A program made the translations under genes and the position numbers. The notes beneath the pieces are model-generated. The model was not told the origin of the DNA and did no database searches. It saw nothing but the letters and a program-made list of their open reading frames with translations. DNA of 64,000 bases from Scleromitrula shiraiana (Eukaryota > Ascomycota > Leotiomycetes > Helotiales > Sclerotiniaceae), in the NCBI GenBank assembly GCA_028455995.1, contig JABELC010000014.1, positions 186,001-250,000 of the forward strand, given 5' to 3'. Below, in pieces: positions 45,869 to 56,659 of the stretch (the first letter of the stretch is position 1; each line of letters begins with the position of its first letter).

Positions 45869-48800
45869 ATGCCCTCATTATCTTACAGTACAACAACTGA
45901 GGATCATTTACCATATCAATTACCTATAAATCCTCATTTGAATCCTGGTTCCGCCAATAATTCCATTTTGAATTCCAATTCGAATTCTAATTCCAGATCA
46001 AGATCTCCTATCGGTCATTTACAGAGAAAACCCTCATTGGGATTCCGCCAAATTGCGCCCCATCCTCAAGATGAATCGAACGATACTTTAGGTGAATCGA
46101 GAAGAAGGCCCAGCCAACCGCATAGTCGTTCGAGTAGTGCAAGTGGCATTAGAGATACCACAGGAAATCTTAATCGGTGGAGTCAATCGACTGGTTCAAG
46201 TACTGGGGGTGGGCATATACGCAGTCGGTCCAATTCAATTTCGCACTTAAGTTTTGCACTTGGAAACGGTATTAGCCAGTCTCCTCCAAGAAGGTTACAA
46301 AAGAGCCGTCCCTCAATTGAAAACAACGGCAGTCCTCAAAGGTTCAGACCCACAAATCGACCCACAGATGCTCCTTCAATCGCATCTCTTCCATCAATCA
46401 TCACTCTACCAAATCCACAACAGCAGCACTTGGGATACTACACCCCATCTCCCTTAACAAGTGCGCTAACACCATCTACAGCGGGGTTACTGTCGGCTGC
46501 GGTGCACTCGACTGTGCCTGACTACTTTGGAAGATCTTGGGAATATTCCGCGAATAGGAATATCTCACAAAGAAGGTCGCCTTCTAGATCTGGGAATCAA
46601 ATTATAAGTCGTTCACCAATATCCGCATTTTCGAGCAGAGCATTACCGCATTCGGCAGTTGAGGAAGAAACAAGTAGTTCCCGGGGACATTCTAGAAATC
46701 GGTCGAGAGCTGAGAAGAGTAGTAGCTCTTCTCGAGGTTCCAAGCAACCTTCGCAAAAAGCCATGTTATCCAAAGCTCTACAAAAAGCAAATACTGCCGT
46801 ATTGCTAGATAATGCATCCAACTATGAAGGTGCCATGCAGGCTTATTCGGAAGCATGCACTTTATTACAGCAGGTGATGGTCCGCAGTTCCGGAGATGAG
46901 GATCGACGCAAGCTGGAGGCAATTGTAAGCCCCTTCTCAATATTACGATTTCCAGTGAGCTAACCTTATCAGCGAAATACTTACAACAGCCGAATCAGCG
47001 AATTGTCAAGGATTGCGCCTGGGCTCAGCACCGATGAAAAGGCTCTCCCTGCGAGACCAGAAAGTACCGAATTTAGGTCGGAGGAGATTCTATCAAACGA
47101 AGACGAGGAATTTGCCACCATAGAAACGGCAACTATTACACGAATAGTCAATGATACCTCTTATCAGAATGAATCCCATCATGACCGATTATTTTCGACA
47201 GGTCAACAGCGAAGAGAATCTTTGCTACCCTCCGCCCTTGAACCAATGCAGAATCGAGGTAGAAACCCCTTTGAACAACGATCAGAGTATTCATCTAGAT
47301 TTCAGCCACAAGACCGGAGAATGGAAAACCATCTAGGTCAACCCATGGAGAGTCAATACATGCCACCGCCTTTATCCCCACGACGATCAGCATCGCCAAT
47401 GACACATGAACGTCCAAGTTCTTCTCATAGAAGACAAAAGTCCCCGGAATCGGCAAAATTGAATCTTCCGGCACCGACTTCTACGAAAGGGCATGCGCGA
47501 GCGCCGAGTAACGAATCAATGTCGTGGTTGGATACCATTGATGAGTCCGGTGGATCGGCTGCTTCTTCTGTGCACTCAAGATCCTCATCTTTGGGCGTGC
47601 GAAGGAAGCACCTTCGCAATCCTAGTGGAACCACAGAGGCTGAATTTGATGCGGCTTTAGACGCTGCTGTGGAGGCTGCTTATGATGATGGATTTGAGTC
47701 GGTAGATCCCTTCGAATCTCGTAATTATAATAATTATGATGATAACGAAGAAGTGGTTGCTGCAAGTGTTAGACGAAAAGTAGAGTTGGCGAAGGAGATG
47801 GTTCAACAAAGCGAGAGAGAAGCTGCTATACAAGATGCTCGTGAAAGGGAGCGAGAACGGTTGGTTCAACAGATGCAGGGGTCTGCAATTGGTCCACTTG
47901 ATGAATACGAAGACAATGAATCAGAGGAAGAGGAGCGGATGCTGGAAGAAATGACTCGAGATTATGTGATGGATGATTTCGAATTTGGACTTCAGTCAAA
48001 GTCTGCATTGCCTCGGGAGTCTGATTCCAGTGGATTTTCAGGCAGAACCTGGCATAGTTCCAGCGGGTCAATTCCCGCAATTGCAGCACCCACACTGACC
48101 ACAGTTGCCGAGCCATCCTCAATACCAGCAGCTACATTGTCTCAGTCGCAGATTCTACCACTGCACCCTCCTCCATCGCACGCATTACTACCTCCTCCTG
48201 TGCAAGACAGTCCTCAACAGACCGTGCGAAGCAGACGACTGTCTGGCCAAAATGCCAAACAATTGAAAATCGAGACAGCACCTCGGTTATTGAGTGGTCC
48301 AGATGCACCATTAACTCTACCGCCATCGATACCTCCACCGCAAGTCCCTAACGGCGTATCTAGCACAATTCCAAAAACTGCTGGCTTAGTTCAACAGCGC
48401 CAAAGTTCTATAAGTTCGCGACCGCCTATGCCAACTCGACCAGGATCGATTTCAGGCCCACACTCCATAGATATATTTTCTCCTCCAACAGCCGCACTCA
48501 ACAGCGCTCTTACAAATGATAGTAATGAAAATATCGCCCCTGTGGCTGGATCTTTGCCTCGTTCCGCATCTCCCAGTCGCAGCCACTCTAGGGCTGGATT
48601 ACGAAAGAATTACTCATCCTCAAGTTTGAAGAATGCAAGAAGTCATACTTTGTCCGTGTCCAACATGGATGATTTATCGGATGTCCCACCAGGCACACCA
48701 ACCCATGGCAGAGATTTAAGTGGCAGGCTACCAGCAATTCCTACTCTGCCTACACCCATCGCTGTAGCATTCAAGGAAAGGATGAATGGAGCACCAACTG

Positions 48801-49788
48801 GTGGTCTCTATCTGTTGAGTAGTGATCTTCACTCTCCAGACAGCCCTGGGTCACCGAATCCTATGAATGCGGGCGCACCGACCCCATTGGAGTCGTGCCC
48901 AACTGAATACTTGCTCCGTCCATTTTGGCTGATGCGTGCTCTCTATCAGACTATTGCACACCCACGAGGTGGTTATTTATCTACGAAGCTTTTTGTTCCA
49001 CGAGATGTATGGAGAGTGAAGGGTGTTAAGATAAAGGGTGTTGAGGATAAGATTGCCAACTGCGATTTTCTTACAGCAGCCTTGTTAAAGCTTGGACAAG
49101 TAAATACTTGTGATGCAGACGCCGTCTTGGAAGAGATGCAATCTTTAGAGGGAGTTCTCGAGCAAGTCCAAAGTACACTTGCGAAGAAGCTAGGCAATGA
49201 CGTTGGCGTACAAGGCTCAAACGGAATGTTTAAAGATGCGTCAATCAGCGGGGAGATGGATTTTGGCAGCATAAGCTCTAAACCAGGGAGTATGTCTAGC
49301 AAGTCTTCTTCTTTCTCATGGAAACGTTTACGATCGAAGAACTCTGCAATGAGTCTTGCAACATCAAACAAGGCCACATCTCCTGATGGTTCCAAAGAAG
49401 GTCTTACTATGGGGACCCTACCGATGACCTCTGTTCCGAGGACTAAATTTGCTAAGAGAGATGTGAGCCAATTACAATTCTCGGGGCCGAACGCGAATTA
49501 CATGGGGGCGCTGGCAAGATTGTTTGACGCCGCGCAAGCTATTGGTATGTAATCATCACCCCAATGTCTCTAACCTATTTCAGTACTAATAAGTGAATAG
49601 ATGAAATCGCACGTCAAGTTGAAGACCCAGGTCTCCGCCATGCAGATAAAACTCAAGTTGGCCTTGAGCTCTGCACTCGGCACGCAGCCGAGTTTTTCGG
49701 TTTCTATATCTGTCGCTTTGTATTGACGGATATCTCGTTACTTTTGGACAAGTTCATTAAGAGAGGAAGTGAATGGGTTCTCGTGTAG
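45869..49788 (+). CDS. MIT-domain protein, large and mostly disordered
   Basis: Three exons (45869-46924, 46973-49544, 49601-49788; introns 48 and 56 bp) encode 1271 residues. Residues 1 to about 290 are low-complexity Ser/Arg/Asn/Pro. Residues about 296-365 form an MIT (microtubule-interacting and trafficking) three-helix domain: MLSKALQKANTAVLLDNASN, YEGAMQAYSEACTLLQQVM, and, across intron 1, RNTYNSRISELSR. A short acidic/coiled segment (VRRKVELAKEMVQQSEREAA) lies near residue 610. A conserved-looking C-terminal domain from about residue 1000 (FWLMRALYQTIAHPRGGYLS) continues to the end and is completed by exon 3 (HAAEFFGFYICRFVLTDISL). MIT domains bind ESCRT-III tails, so an endosomal or septation role is plausible but inferred. 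Confidence 0.88.
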
Positions 49789-51029
49789 ATGAGCTCGCAT
49801 AATGTGTTTCTTGCATTGATATTTGATCGATGCGTTTTGCTTTTTGGATTGAAATTAGCTTGGGTGCTTGGGTGCTTAGGTGCTTTTGGAGGCGTATATA
49901 AACATGACCTGAAATCTTATGCTTAATATGCAATCGAGATGATCTGGTTGGCAGAAATTTCTCGTTCTGCAAATATAATGGGCGTCTTGGGACTATCATA
50001 TCATATCATATGGTCTATGGGAATTTGGCGGTCGCATGTTTGCATTTATTTTCTTTGATACCATTACGACGGAAGAAGGGAGGAAGGAATTACCTGGAGT
50101 TAGATGGGCATGGGTGATGGGAGGAGGAGATTAGACGTTATTATTAAGGAGGAAATATTGATCACAGGAAAGACATTACTATAATGAGAGTGGTCTTTGC
50201 ATTGCATTGCATATTGGGAGGAGTAGCAGAGCAAGTGGGAAGGGCGAAATAGAGGAGGAATTCATTTAGAGGTATTATGATTGCATGAGGATGAGTATGA
50301 AGATGAAGATGAAGATGAGGTGGACGACACATTATGTTATGTTATATCATATTACATTGCATTGCGTTGCGTTGTATTACCGCTTTTGGAGGAGGAATAT
50401 CTAGCATAGCCACTCATTATCTCTATCTATTGTATTAGATTTGGTATTGAGATATAGATGCAGAAATAATGAGAAATGCTGGTTAGCAAGCAATTGCTTT
50501 GAACAGTACAGTATAATAATTTGATGTGAAGACTGGATGTGAAAAGAGTTTGCAATGAAATGTTTGTAGATCGATCAATGTGTATAGAGAATCCCCACCT
50601 CAGTCATCGGATGCCACATATGTATTCATGCAAGTCTAGTCAAAGACATCAAGAGTACATTTCTACCTTGTTAAAAAAAGTAGGATCTTAATCCCCTATA
50701 TTCATATTTTCGCTAATCACCATCGCTATCATCATCTCATCGATCCATCTTCAACATCAACATCATCATCGTCACTCATTCATAATCAAATAAATCTCCC
50801 TCCATTCCTCAATAAGAAAGAAACCAAAAAGGAGAGAAGGGAAAAAAAGGGACAAGAACAAAGATAAGTGAGCAATGATAAGATGAAATGCCAATGCTTT
50901 TCTAATGCCCAACTGCCATTCGCCTTCCTTCCTTCCATTCGTTCATCTTCATCTTCGTCATATCTCATCATCCGCCATCCGTCATCCGTCAATTTTTGCT
51001 TGCGCCTCGCCTTCATACAATATAGGTGG
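49789..51029. other. Convergent intergenic region
   Basis: 1.2 kb between the stop codons of the MIT-domain gene and fimbrin; it should contain both 3' ends. It holds an 8-bp GGGTGCTT-type triplication near 49858-49886, (GAAGAT)n near 50299-50320 and other short AT- or purine-rich repeats. No gene is seen. Confidence 0.45.
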
Positions 51030-53187
51030 TTATTGCATCTTTTCGTATGTAGCCATTAGGGAACCTGTCATTATGTTAATATAATTTTGCACCTTAAAAA
51101 TGCCAACAGAAATAGATAGGTAAACCCAAAAGAATACAGCTTACCAATAAAAGTAACCACCAGGCGGCTTCTAACCTGGCAAATATCCTCGGGCACCAAC
51201 CAAATAGTTGCACCCATCTTTCTCGCAATACTAATACTCAATTTCGCATTCATGTAAGCATCATCGTCTGTTCGACCCGGCGTCACAAGATCATAGTCGA
51301 CATAGCTGCTCTTCATTCCGTTCAATACGTCCAGGAGGAAGATACCATTACCGATCGATTGATCCTTGAAGGAGCGGATAGCGGAACTCTTGCCTCCCTT
51401 GCGAGACATGTCGTTCGCCCATTTAACCATCTCCGCATCGGAGATTTCGCGCTTGCCGAGTCGTTGAGCGAGCGCTGAGAGTGTCTCGGAAATATCTTTG
51501 CGCATCAATTGCCAGACGAGACCGAGTGTTAGGGTTCTTTGTCCATCGGTGATATCTGCACCTTGAACACCGACAAGAGAGAAACGATTTTGCTTTCCGA
51601 GTTCGATGGCATAGTTGGTGTTTTCTACAGCTTTGAATCGTGACATTTCTCCACTTGCTGGTACTTTGTTCACATGACGCCAGTTGACAGATCCCTTAAT
51701 GACCTTGTCGTAAGCTTGTAGAAGGATAGTACCGTTTTGGAGGTCGTCGAATAATGAGTTTACGGCTGGTTGTACGTCCAAACTGTTTAACCAAAGGGTG
51801 AAAACTCTTGCTTCTCTTTCTCCTTCCGCATCGAAATCTTCGACTTGCGCCTTCTCTTCTTCAGTGATAGGATCCAATGCTGGGTGAGTGTTGAACAGAT
51901 TAGCAACAAATGCCAAATTCAACTTAGGATTTCCAGCCACCAGGGAGCTTGGGGTCAAGAACTTTCGGCATTCTAGTTTATCGGCGTTTTGCAAAACCTG
52001 CTCGGCGCGGTCCAAGAGATCGTGTGTTTGTAGTGGTCTTCTGTCGCAAACCTCTGGGGCAATTTGAGCTAGAAGAACCGTGTAGTTTTCAGCATCCTTT
52101 ACATCACTAGAGAAGTTCGCAACTCTTCGTGGCCAGTTTGCGGCCTTCAGGTGATAGTTGACCCATCGGAGTAAGATCTGCTCCGGAGGTAATCTCAAAA
52201 ATTGCTCCAAAGTCTCATCTTCTTCCAAGAGTCTGTATAATTCTGGGTGAAGCTTGATATCGATCTTGCCTAGCAAACCTCTTCGAATAACTTGCCAAAT
52301 CAAACCCAAAATTAAATGCTCCCTAACTTCGATAATGTCTCCACTTCCGATATTGACCACCGAACAACCAATACCTTTCGCAGATTCAATAACAATGTTG
52401 TTGTTCTCTGTCATATGGAATGCGTTAAGTGTCTTGATCTTCTTTCCAACTCTGTTTAGTACACGCTCATCGATGGTGTCCGGCACACTGTCGTTGATCA
52501 ATTTAGCTAATACGAGACCGTCCTTGCACTCGTCGAACATCTCAAAGGTATCGGTTGGGAAGGGAAGACGTGAACCAATGTCAGGATCGCCAGCCAAGAC
52601 GGCGTTGATGTGACGGGTAAATTCTGTTCGCTCATCCTCATTGATGGTGTGGGTTACATTTGATGAAGATCCTTGGACTTGAATACGCCCACTAATGCTT
52701 CCTTTCGATGCATGTCCTCCTCCGGTTTGTTGAGATACTACGCCGCCGCGAGCCGGGCTCTGAGGGCCTGTTGACATGCGCTGTTGTGCCGGAGAAGAGT
52801 TTCGTAATTTTGATATAAGCTTGGTGATAATCAGTTCATATTCTGAATGTGCGAAAGTAAGATTGACAAACTTACTCCTACATAGTCCTCCAATTCAACT
52901 CTTCGAGACGAGTCGAGCTCAACTTCCTTCAGCGCCTGCCTTACAACATCATATGGTTGTCTTTCACTCCCCTGTGTAGCTTTAATTGCAGTAGCTTCGT
53001 CAATGTATCCCTTATCATCGATATCAAGTTTACGGAAGGCATCCTGTAGACCGAAGATCTCATCTTGTTGGAATTGAGGATACTTCCTGTGAAGCATATG
53101 CAAGTTAGCAAAAAGACCAGAGTAAGCAATTCTAATGAATTAAGCAATCGGAGAAAGTTCATACCTCTGTAATTTGATGATATTCAT
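51030..53187 (-). CDS. SAC6: Fimbrin (actin-bundling protein)
   Basis: Cross-links actin filaments in cortical patches and cables. Exons are 53165-53187, 52876-53086, 51145-52819 and 51030-51064; introns are 78, 56 and 80 bp. The product is 647 residues, normal for fungal fimbrin. The N-terminus has an EF-hand region (DAFRKLDIDDKGYIDEATA and the weaker VELDSSRRVELEDYVG). Four calponin-homology domains follow: from about residue 120 (FEMFDECKDGLVLAKLINDS), from about 260 (EQILLRWVNYHLKAA), from about 390 (EARVFTLWLNSLDVQP) and from about 530 (AEMVKWANDMSRKGGKSSAI). The last exon supplies only GSLMATYEKMQ. The chosen start follows from splicing the 23-bp first exon (MNIIKLQR) onto KYPQFQQDE. 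Confidence 0.95.
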
Positions 53188-53565
53188 CTTTGATATTTGC
53201 TGTTTCGAATCTAATTCTGGATGAAACCTTTGACCTTGGTAGAATTGTTGTTTCTGTATAGTAATTCAGGAGGCAGTGTAGGTAGTTAAGGTGGATGTGG
53301 ATACCCCTCCTTAAGTCCTTCTTTTGTACTGTCGGTATTACCAATGATGCTATCTAAAACGCAAAATACAAAGGTTTCAAGAGAAAACGAGAGGGGTATG
53401 TGAATGAAATATGTTGTATATGTCTTTGACAAGTATTGGGCAAATATTTCAGTAAATAATAATATTGGGCATTTTCTTCAAGGAAAATTGGTTAATAAGA
53501 TGGTCGGTCAGTCCTATGTGGTCATATAAATCCAAGAAGTTTTTGGAAATTGGATAATAATGCAT

Positions 53566-53602
53566 AGACAAGACAAGACAAGGCAAGGCAAGGCAAGGCA
53601 AG
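53566..53602. repeat. Pentanucleotide array, (ACAAG)n then (GCAAG)n
   Basis: Seven pentamer units; the unit changes from ACAAG to GCAAG part way through. Confidence 0.85.
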
Positions 53603-53813
53603 CAGCACAGCACAGCCTGTGGCACATACTTTTTCTTTTAACAGCCCTGTATTTCCCCCCGCTGACGTTTTTTCTTTTTATTTGGGCTGGACCTACATAC
53701 ATAGTACGTACACCTGGGCATACTACGTACTACGTACAAGGTGCCTCAATTTAATTCCAATCCTCCAATCCTCCACTTCGAGCTTCTATTCTTTTTCGTG
53801 ACATTCCCACTTG

Positions 53814-53871
53814 TACGATACGATACGATATGATATGATATGATATAATACGATACAATACAATACGATAC
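53814..53871. repeat. Pentanucleotide array of GATAC-type units
   Basis: About eleven units, changing between GATAC, GATAT, AATAC and CAATA forms mainly by transitions. Confidence 0.85.
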
Positions 53872-54108
53872 CTAGAAACTAGTTCTATACTGGGTATAAT
53901 CATTCATCAATCACCTTGTTTGACCTTTGATCCTCGAGCCTTGAGTATCTTAACATAGTAAGGAGCACCAAACAAGGCAATTGTCCATATCAGGTACGAA
54001 CATTTATAAATATAAAATACAGGTACATACGTGTTTCCCTTCCTTTGCTGACGACTACTCTTGGCAATAGTTACGCAACTCAAAATTCAATATAACATTC
54101 ATATCACA

Positions 54109-54588
54109 ATGGAGAGCTCTACGAATTCTATAAACTCTACAACTTCCACGGAAGAATTGATCCATGTTAGAAAAGTATGGGATAACATGAAAGGAAATAG
54201 TCCAATCTATGACTTCCTTCTTGCAGATGTTGATATAATATCGGCCTCGAAAGGCCTCGTTGTCTCGCATCTGAAAGTGGTAAATAATCATGTCAACTCT
54301 CGAGGTACCATTCACGGAGCTGTCAGTGCAAGTTTGGTTGATTGGAGTGGTGGACTTGCTATAGCTAGTCATGGCTTGGAAAAGTCTGGCGCAAGCATAG
54401 ATATCCATATCAATTACATTGGAACTGCTCATATAGGGGATGTTTTGGAAATAGAAGCAACAGCAAATAAGGTTGGAAGATCTATTGCTTTTACCACCAT
54501 ACGAATTAGCAAGTTAATTGATGGTAAGCCTGGCCCTATGGTTGCAACGGCATCACATACAAAGTACATACAACAAGTTAAACAATAA
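54109..54588 (+). CDS. Hotdog-fold acyl-CoA thioesterase (ACOT13/PaaI-like)
   Basis: A single-exon protein of 159 residues beginning MESSTNSINS; the upstream in-frame codon is TTG, so this ATG is the likely start. The 4HBT hotdog domain spans about residues 45-155. The helix motif HGAVSASLVDWSGG (about 86-99) matches the HGG-x-x-x-x-x-D pattern of the ACOT13/PaaI group, with Asp as the probable catalytic residue. It is followed by SIDIHINYIGTAHIGDVLEI, the usual substrate-binding strands, and RSIAFTTIRI. It probably hydrolyses acyl-CoA esters; the chain length preferred is unknown. No targeting signal is evident. Confidence 0.88.
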   Translation: MESSTNSINSTTSTEELIHVRKVWDNMKGNSPIYDFLLADVDIISASKGLVVSHLKVVNNHVNSRGTIHGAVSASLVDWSGGLAIASHGLEKSGASIDIHINYIGTAHIGDVLEIEATANKVGRSIAFTTIRISKLIDGKPGPMVATASHTKYIQQVKQ

Positions 54589-55025
54589 ATGGAGAGAGAT
54601 TGGAGTGGTGGTGGAAAATAGAGTTAGAGATAGAGAAAGGGGGGGAAAAGCTAATGGGGGATTTCGAGTCTAGAATATCAACCACCGCCATCTTCTTTGA
54701 GTCTGACATGTTATCCAAATACTATGAATGTTTGGTCTCACTCGGATGGCGAAAACCAAATTGATCCTCTTAAGCTTTAGATATCCGTTCAAAATTTCAC
54801 AAAATTTGTGTTATTGCGGGTAATTATAGAGGGTTACAAGATTAGATAGAAAATTTTTGATGAAAATTTTAATACAATTTGCTATATAAAGCTATCCCCA
54901 CCACCATCTACATAGTATCTACCATTCGTTGTTCTCCATCTAATTATCAACTACACACTCCCCCAAAGCAAAACTTCTTCACTATTCTGAATTGCAAATA
55001 CTAGAGTTTTAGTAATTCTTTCAAC
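54589..55025. other. Intergenic, no gene seen
   Basis: Holds the 3' end of the thioesterase gene and the promoter of the RING-ankyrin gene, with TATATAAAG near 54883-54891 as a possible TATA element about 135 bp before that start. Nothing else is recognised. Confidence 0.45.
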
Positions 55026-56177
55026 ATGAGTACTTGTGTGTTATGTTCGGAAAGCTTGACGGTCCAATTAGACCCTGAAGAATTGGATACAGCAATAAAT
55101 GGTTCTTCTACCGCGGGCAGTGTTCCTGACGATGTTGAACTTTTGTGTGGATGTCATCTTCATTGGTATGATATCACTCTCATCTCATTGTTTGTAAATT
55201 AACTATCTGTCTCTGTCTGTTTTTGTTTTTGCAGTAGCTCTGCATAGTGTATGTATTATGTGCGGAAGCAAATTTGACCCATCAGCTTTGCAGCTAGGAC
55301 TGCTTGAAGCTCTTGGATCAAATCTGAAAATTGGGATCTAATTTATATTTGAGGCATTTCAGAGATTTGCGTGAGGATTCAAACGATGAATCTCTATACA
55401 TAATGCAAGAGGAAGATCGATAGCACATTGATAATATCAGCTTGTCAAGATATCACGTACTCTTTCCTCATTCATTTAACAATATAATTTTCCATATATA
55501 CTCCATAATTTGACATATCAAATAAATAAACAAGCCATACTAACCAAAAATCTAGGCAATGTCTACTAGACGAATCACCTCAAATTCTGACGTCTTTAAA
55601 ATGTCCATCCTGTGGCCAATCAATCTCAGAATCTGTATCAACATCCGCAACATCTGCACCAGGAACTCGGATTCCAACCAATTATCACAATGAGGGAGGC
55701 ATGCAAGAGAATCTTGATGTCCTACCTCATATCACTGAGGAAGCTTACCTTGATGAACATCCCGAGGCACGTCCTGCTCGAGCATTTATAACTATGTGCG
55801 CCGAGGGCGATTTCATGAGCATTATCGACTTGTTGAATGCAATTGACTCTGATGAAGATGAAGAAGGGTTGTCAGCCAAACCCATACTTCGATACCAAGA
55901 TCCTCTCGACGGAATGAAAAGTGGTTTACATTTAGCAATTGAGAAGGGGCAAGAGGAAGTCATTTGGCTTCTATTATGGTTAGCTTCCAGTCTCCCAACT
56001 GAAATATTCCCCGCGGAAATCACTCAATTAGCGGGAACAATGGGAATTGGACGGGAATCTTGCGATGGTGAAGATATACGAAATATTCGAGATGCGGAAG
56101 GTTATTTACCGAGTGATTTGTCGAGGAGTACGGGGAACGTTCTTTTGACGGAATTGTTGGTAGCAAATATGTGTTAA
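55026..56177 (+). CDS. RING-like zinc finger protein with ankyrin-like repeat
   Basis: Two exons, 55026-55165 and 55556-56177, encode 253 residues. The intron is 390 bp, unusually long here, with a textbook branch and acceptor at its end (ACTAAC then TCTAG). Splicing joins HLHW to QCLLDE and so completes a RING-type zinc-ligand set: Cys4 and Cys7, Cys41/Cys43 with His44/His46, Cys49, and Cys63 with Cys66 in CPSCGQS. The C-terminal half has PEARPARAFITMCAEGDFMS and GMKSGLHLAIEKGQEEVIWL, which look like one or two ankyrin repeats. This suggests a small E3 ubiquitin ligase or adaptor; I know no characterised orthologue. The intron also contains a second plausible acceptor (TTTTGCAG near 55227-55234), so alternative splicing is possible. 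Confidence 0.75.
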
Positions 56178-56659
56178 GAATTTGACATCACAGATAATGT
56201 TCTTCGCCTTCAATATTGCCCATTAGAACATCATTCAATCATAGAGTAATGTAATAATGTAATGTAATGTAATGTGCCGGTAGGTGAGAGGTATAGGTTG
56301 GGTGACATTTGGTGGGGTTGAAATGCAGTAAAACCCCTGTGTCAATAGGATAATAAATCATTATCATCATCCCTCGTCCCCCTCCATCGTCATAGTTCTA
56401 GTTCTAGTTCTGGTTCTGGTTCTAGTTCTAGTTCTAGTTTCGCGATGGACAGCTTTGAGGTTTTTAGCATCAATGACAATCTCAATTATATATGGCTTAC
56501 AGATAAACATTAGATGTATCTCTATCAAAAGACATCTTAGCAAAATATAATACATTGTATCAATATCTTCATCCTGGACTTTTATAATATACTATGATAG
56601 TATCAATTAATACCTAATTTACCCCCATTTAATATTATATTTGAATCGGCAACTACCGC
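56178..56659. other. Intergenic with a hexamer array
   Basis: Contains a (GTAAT)n run near 56249-56275 and a (CTAGTT/CTGGTT)n array at 56394-56440. No gene is seen. Confidence 0.45.
56394..56440. repeat. (TTCTAG/TTCTGG)n hexamer array
   Basis: About eight hexamer units; the central two carry an A-to-G change. On the minus strand it reads as a run of Arg-Thr codons, which is an artefact and not a protein. Confidence 0.88.

Larger units (their letters stand above)
53188..54108. other. Divergent intergenic region with pentanucleotide arrays
   Basis: Holds the promoters of fimbrin (minus) and the thioesterase (plus). It contains an (ACAAG/GCAAG)n array at about 53566-53602 and a (GATAC/GATAT)n array at about 53814-53871, plus a TACGTAC-rich palindromic stretch at about 53704-53738. 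No gene is seen. Confidence 0.5.

Noticed and set aside
56367..56555. Minus-strand ORF with an Arg-Thr run
   Set aside because: It is the translation of the TTCTAG/TTCTGG hexamer array.
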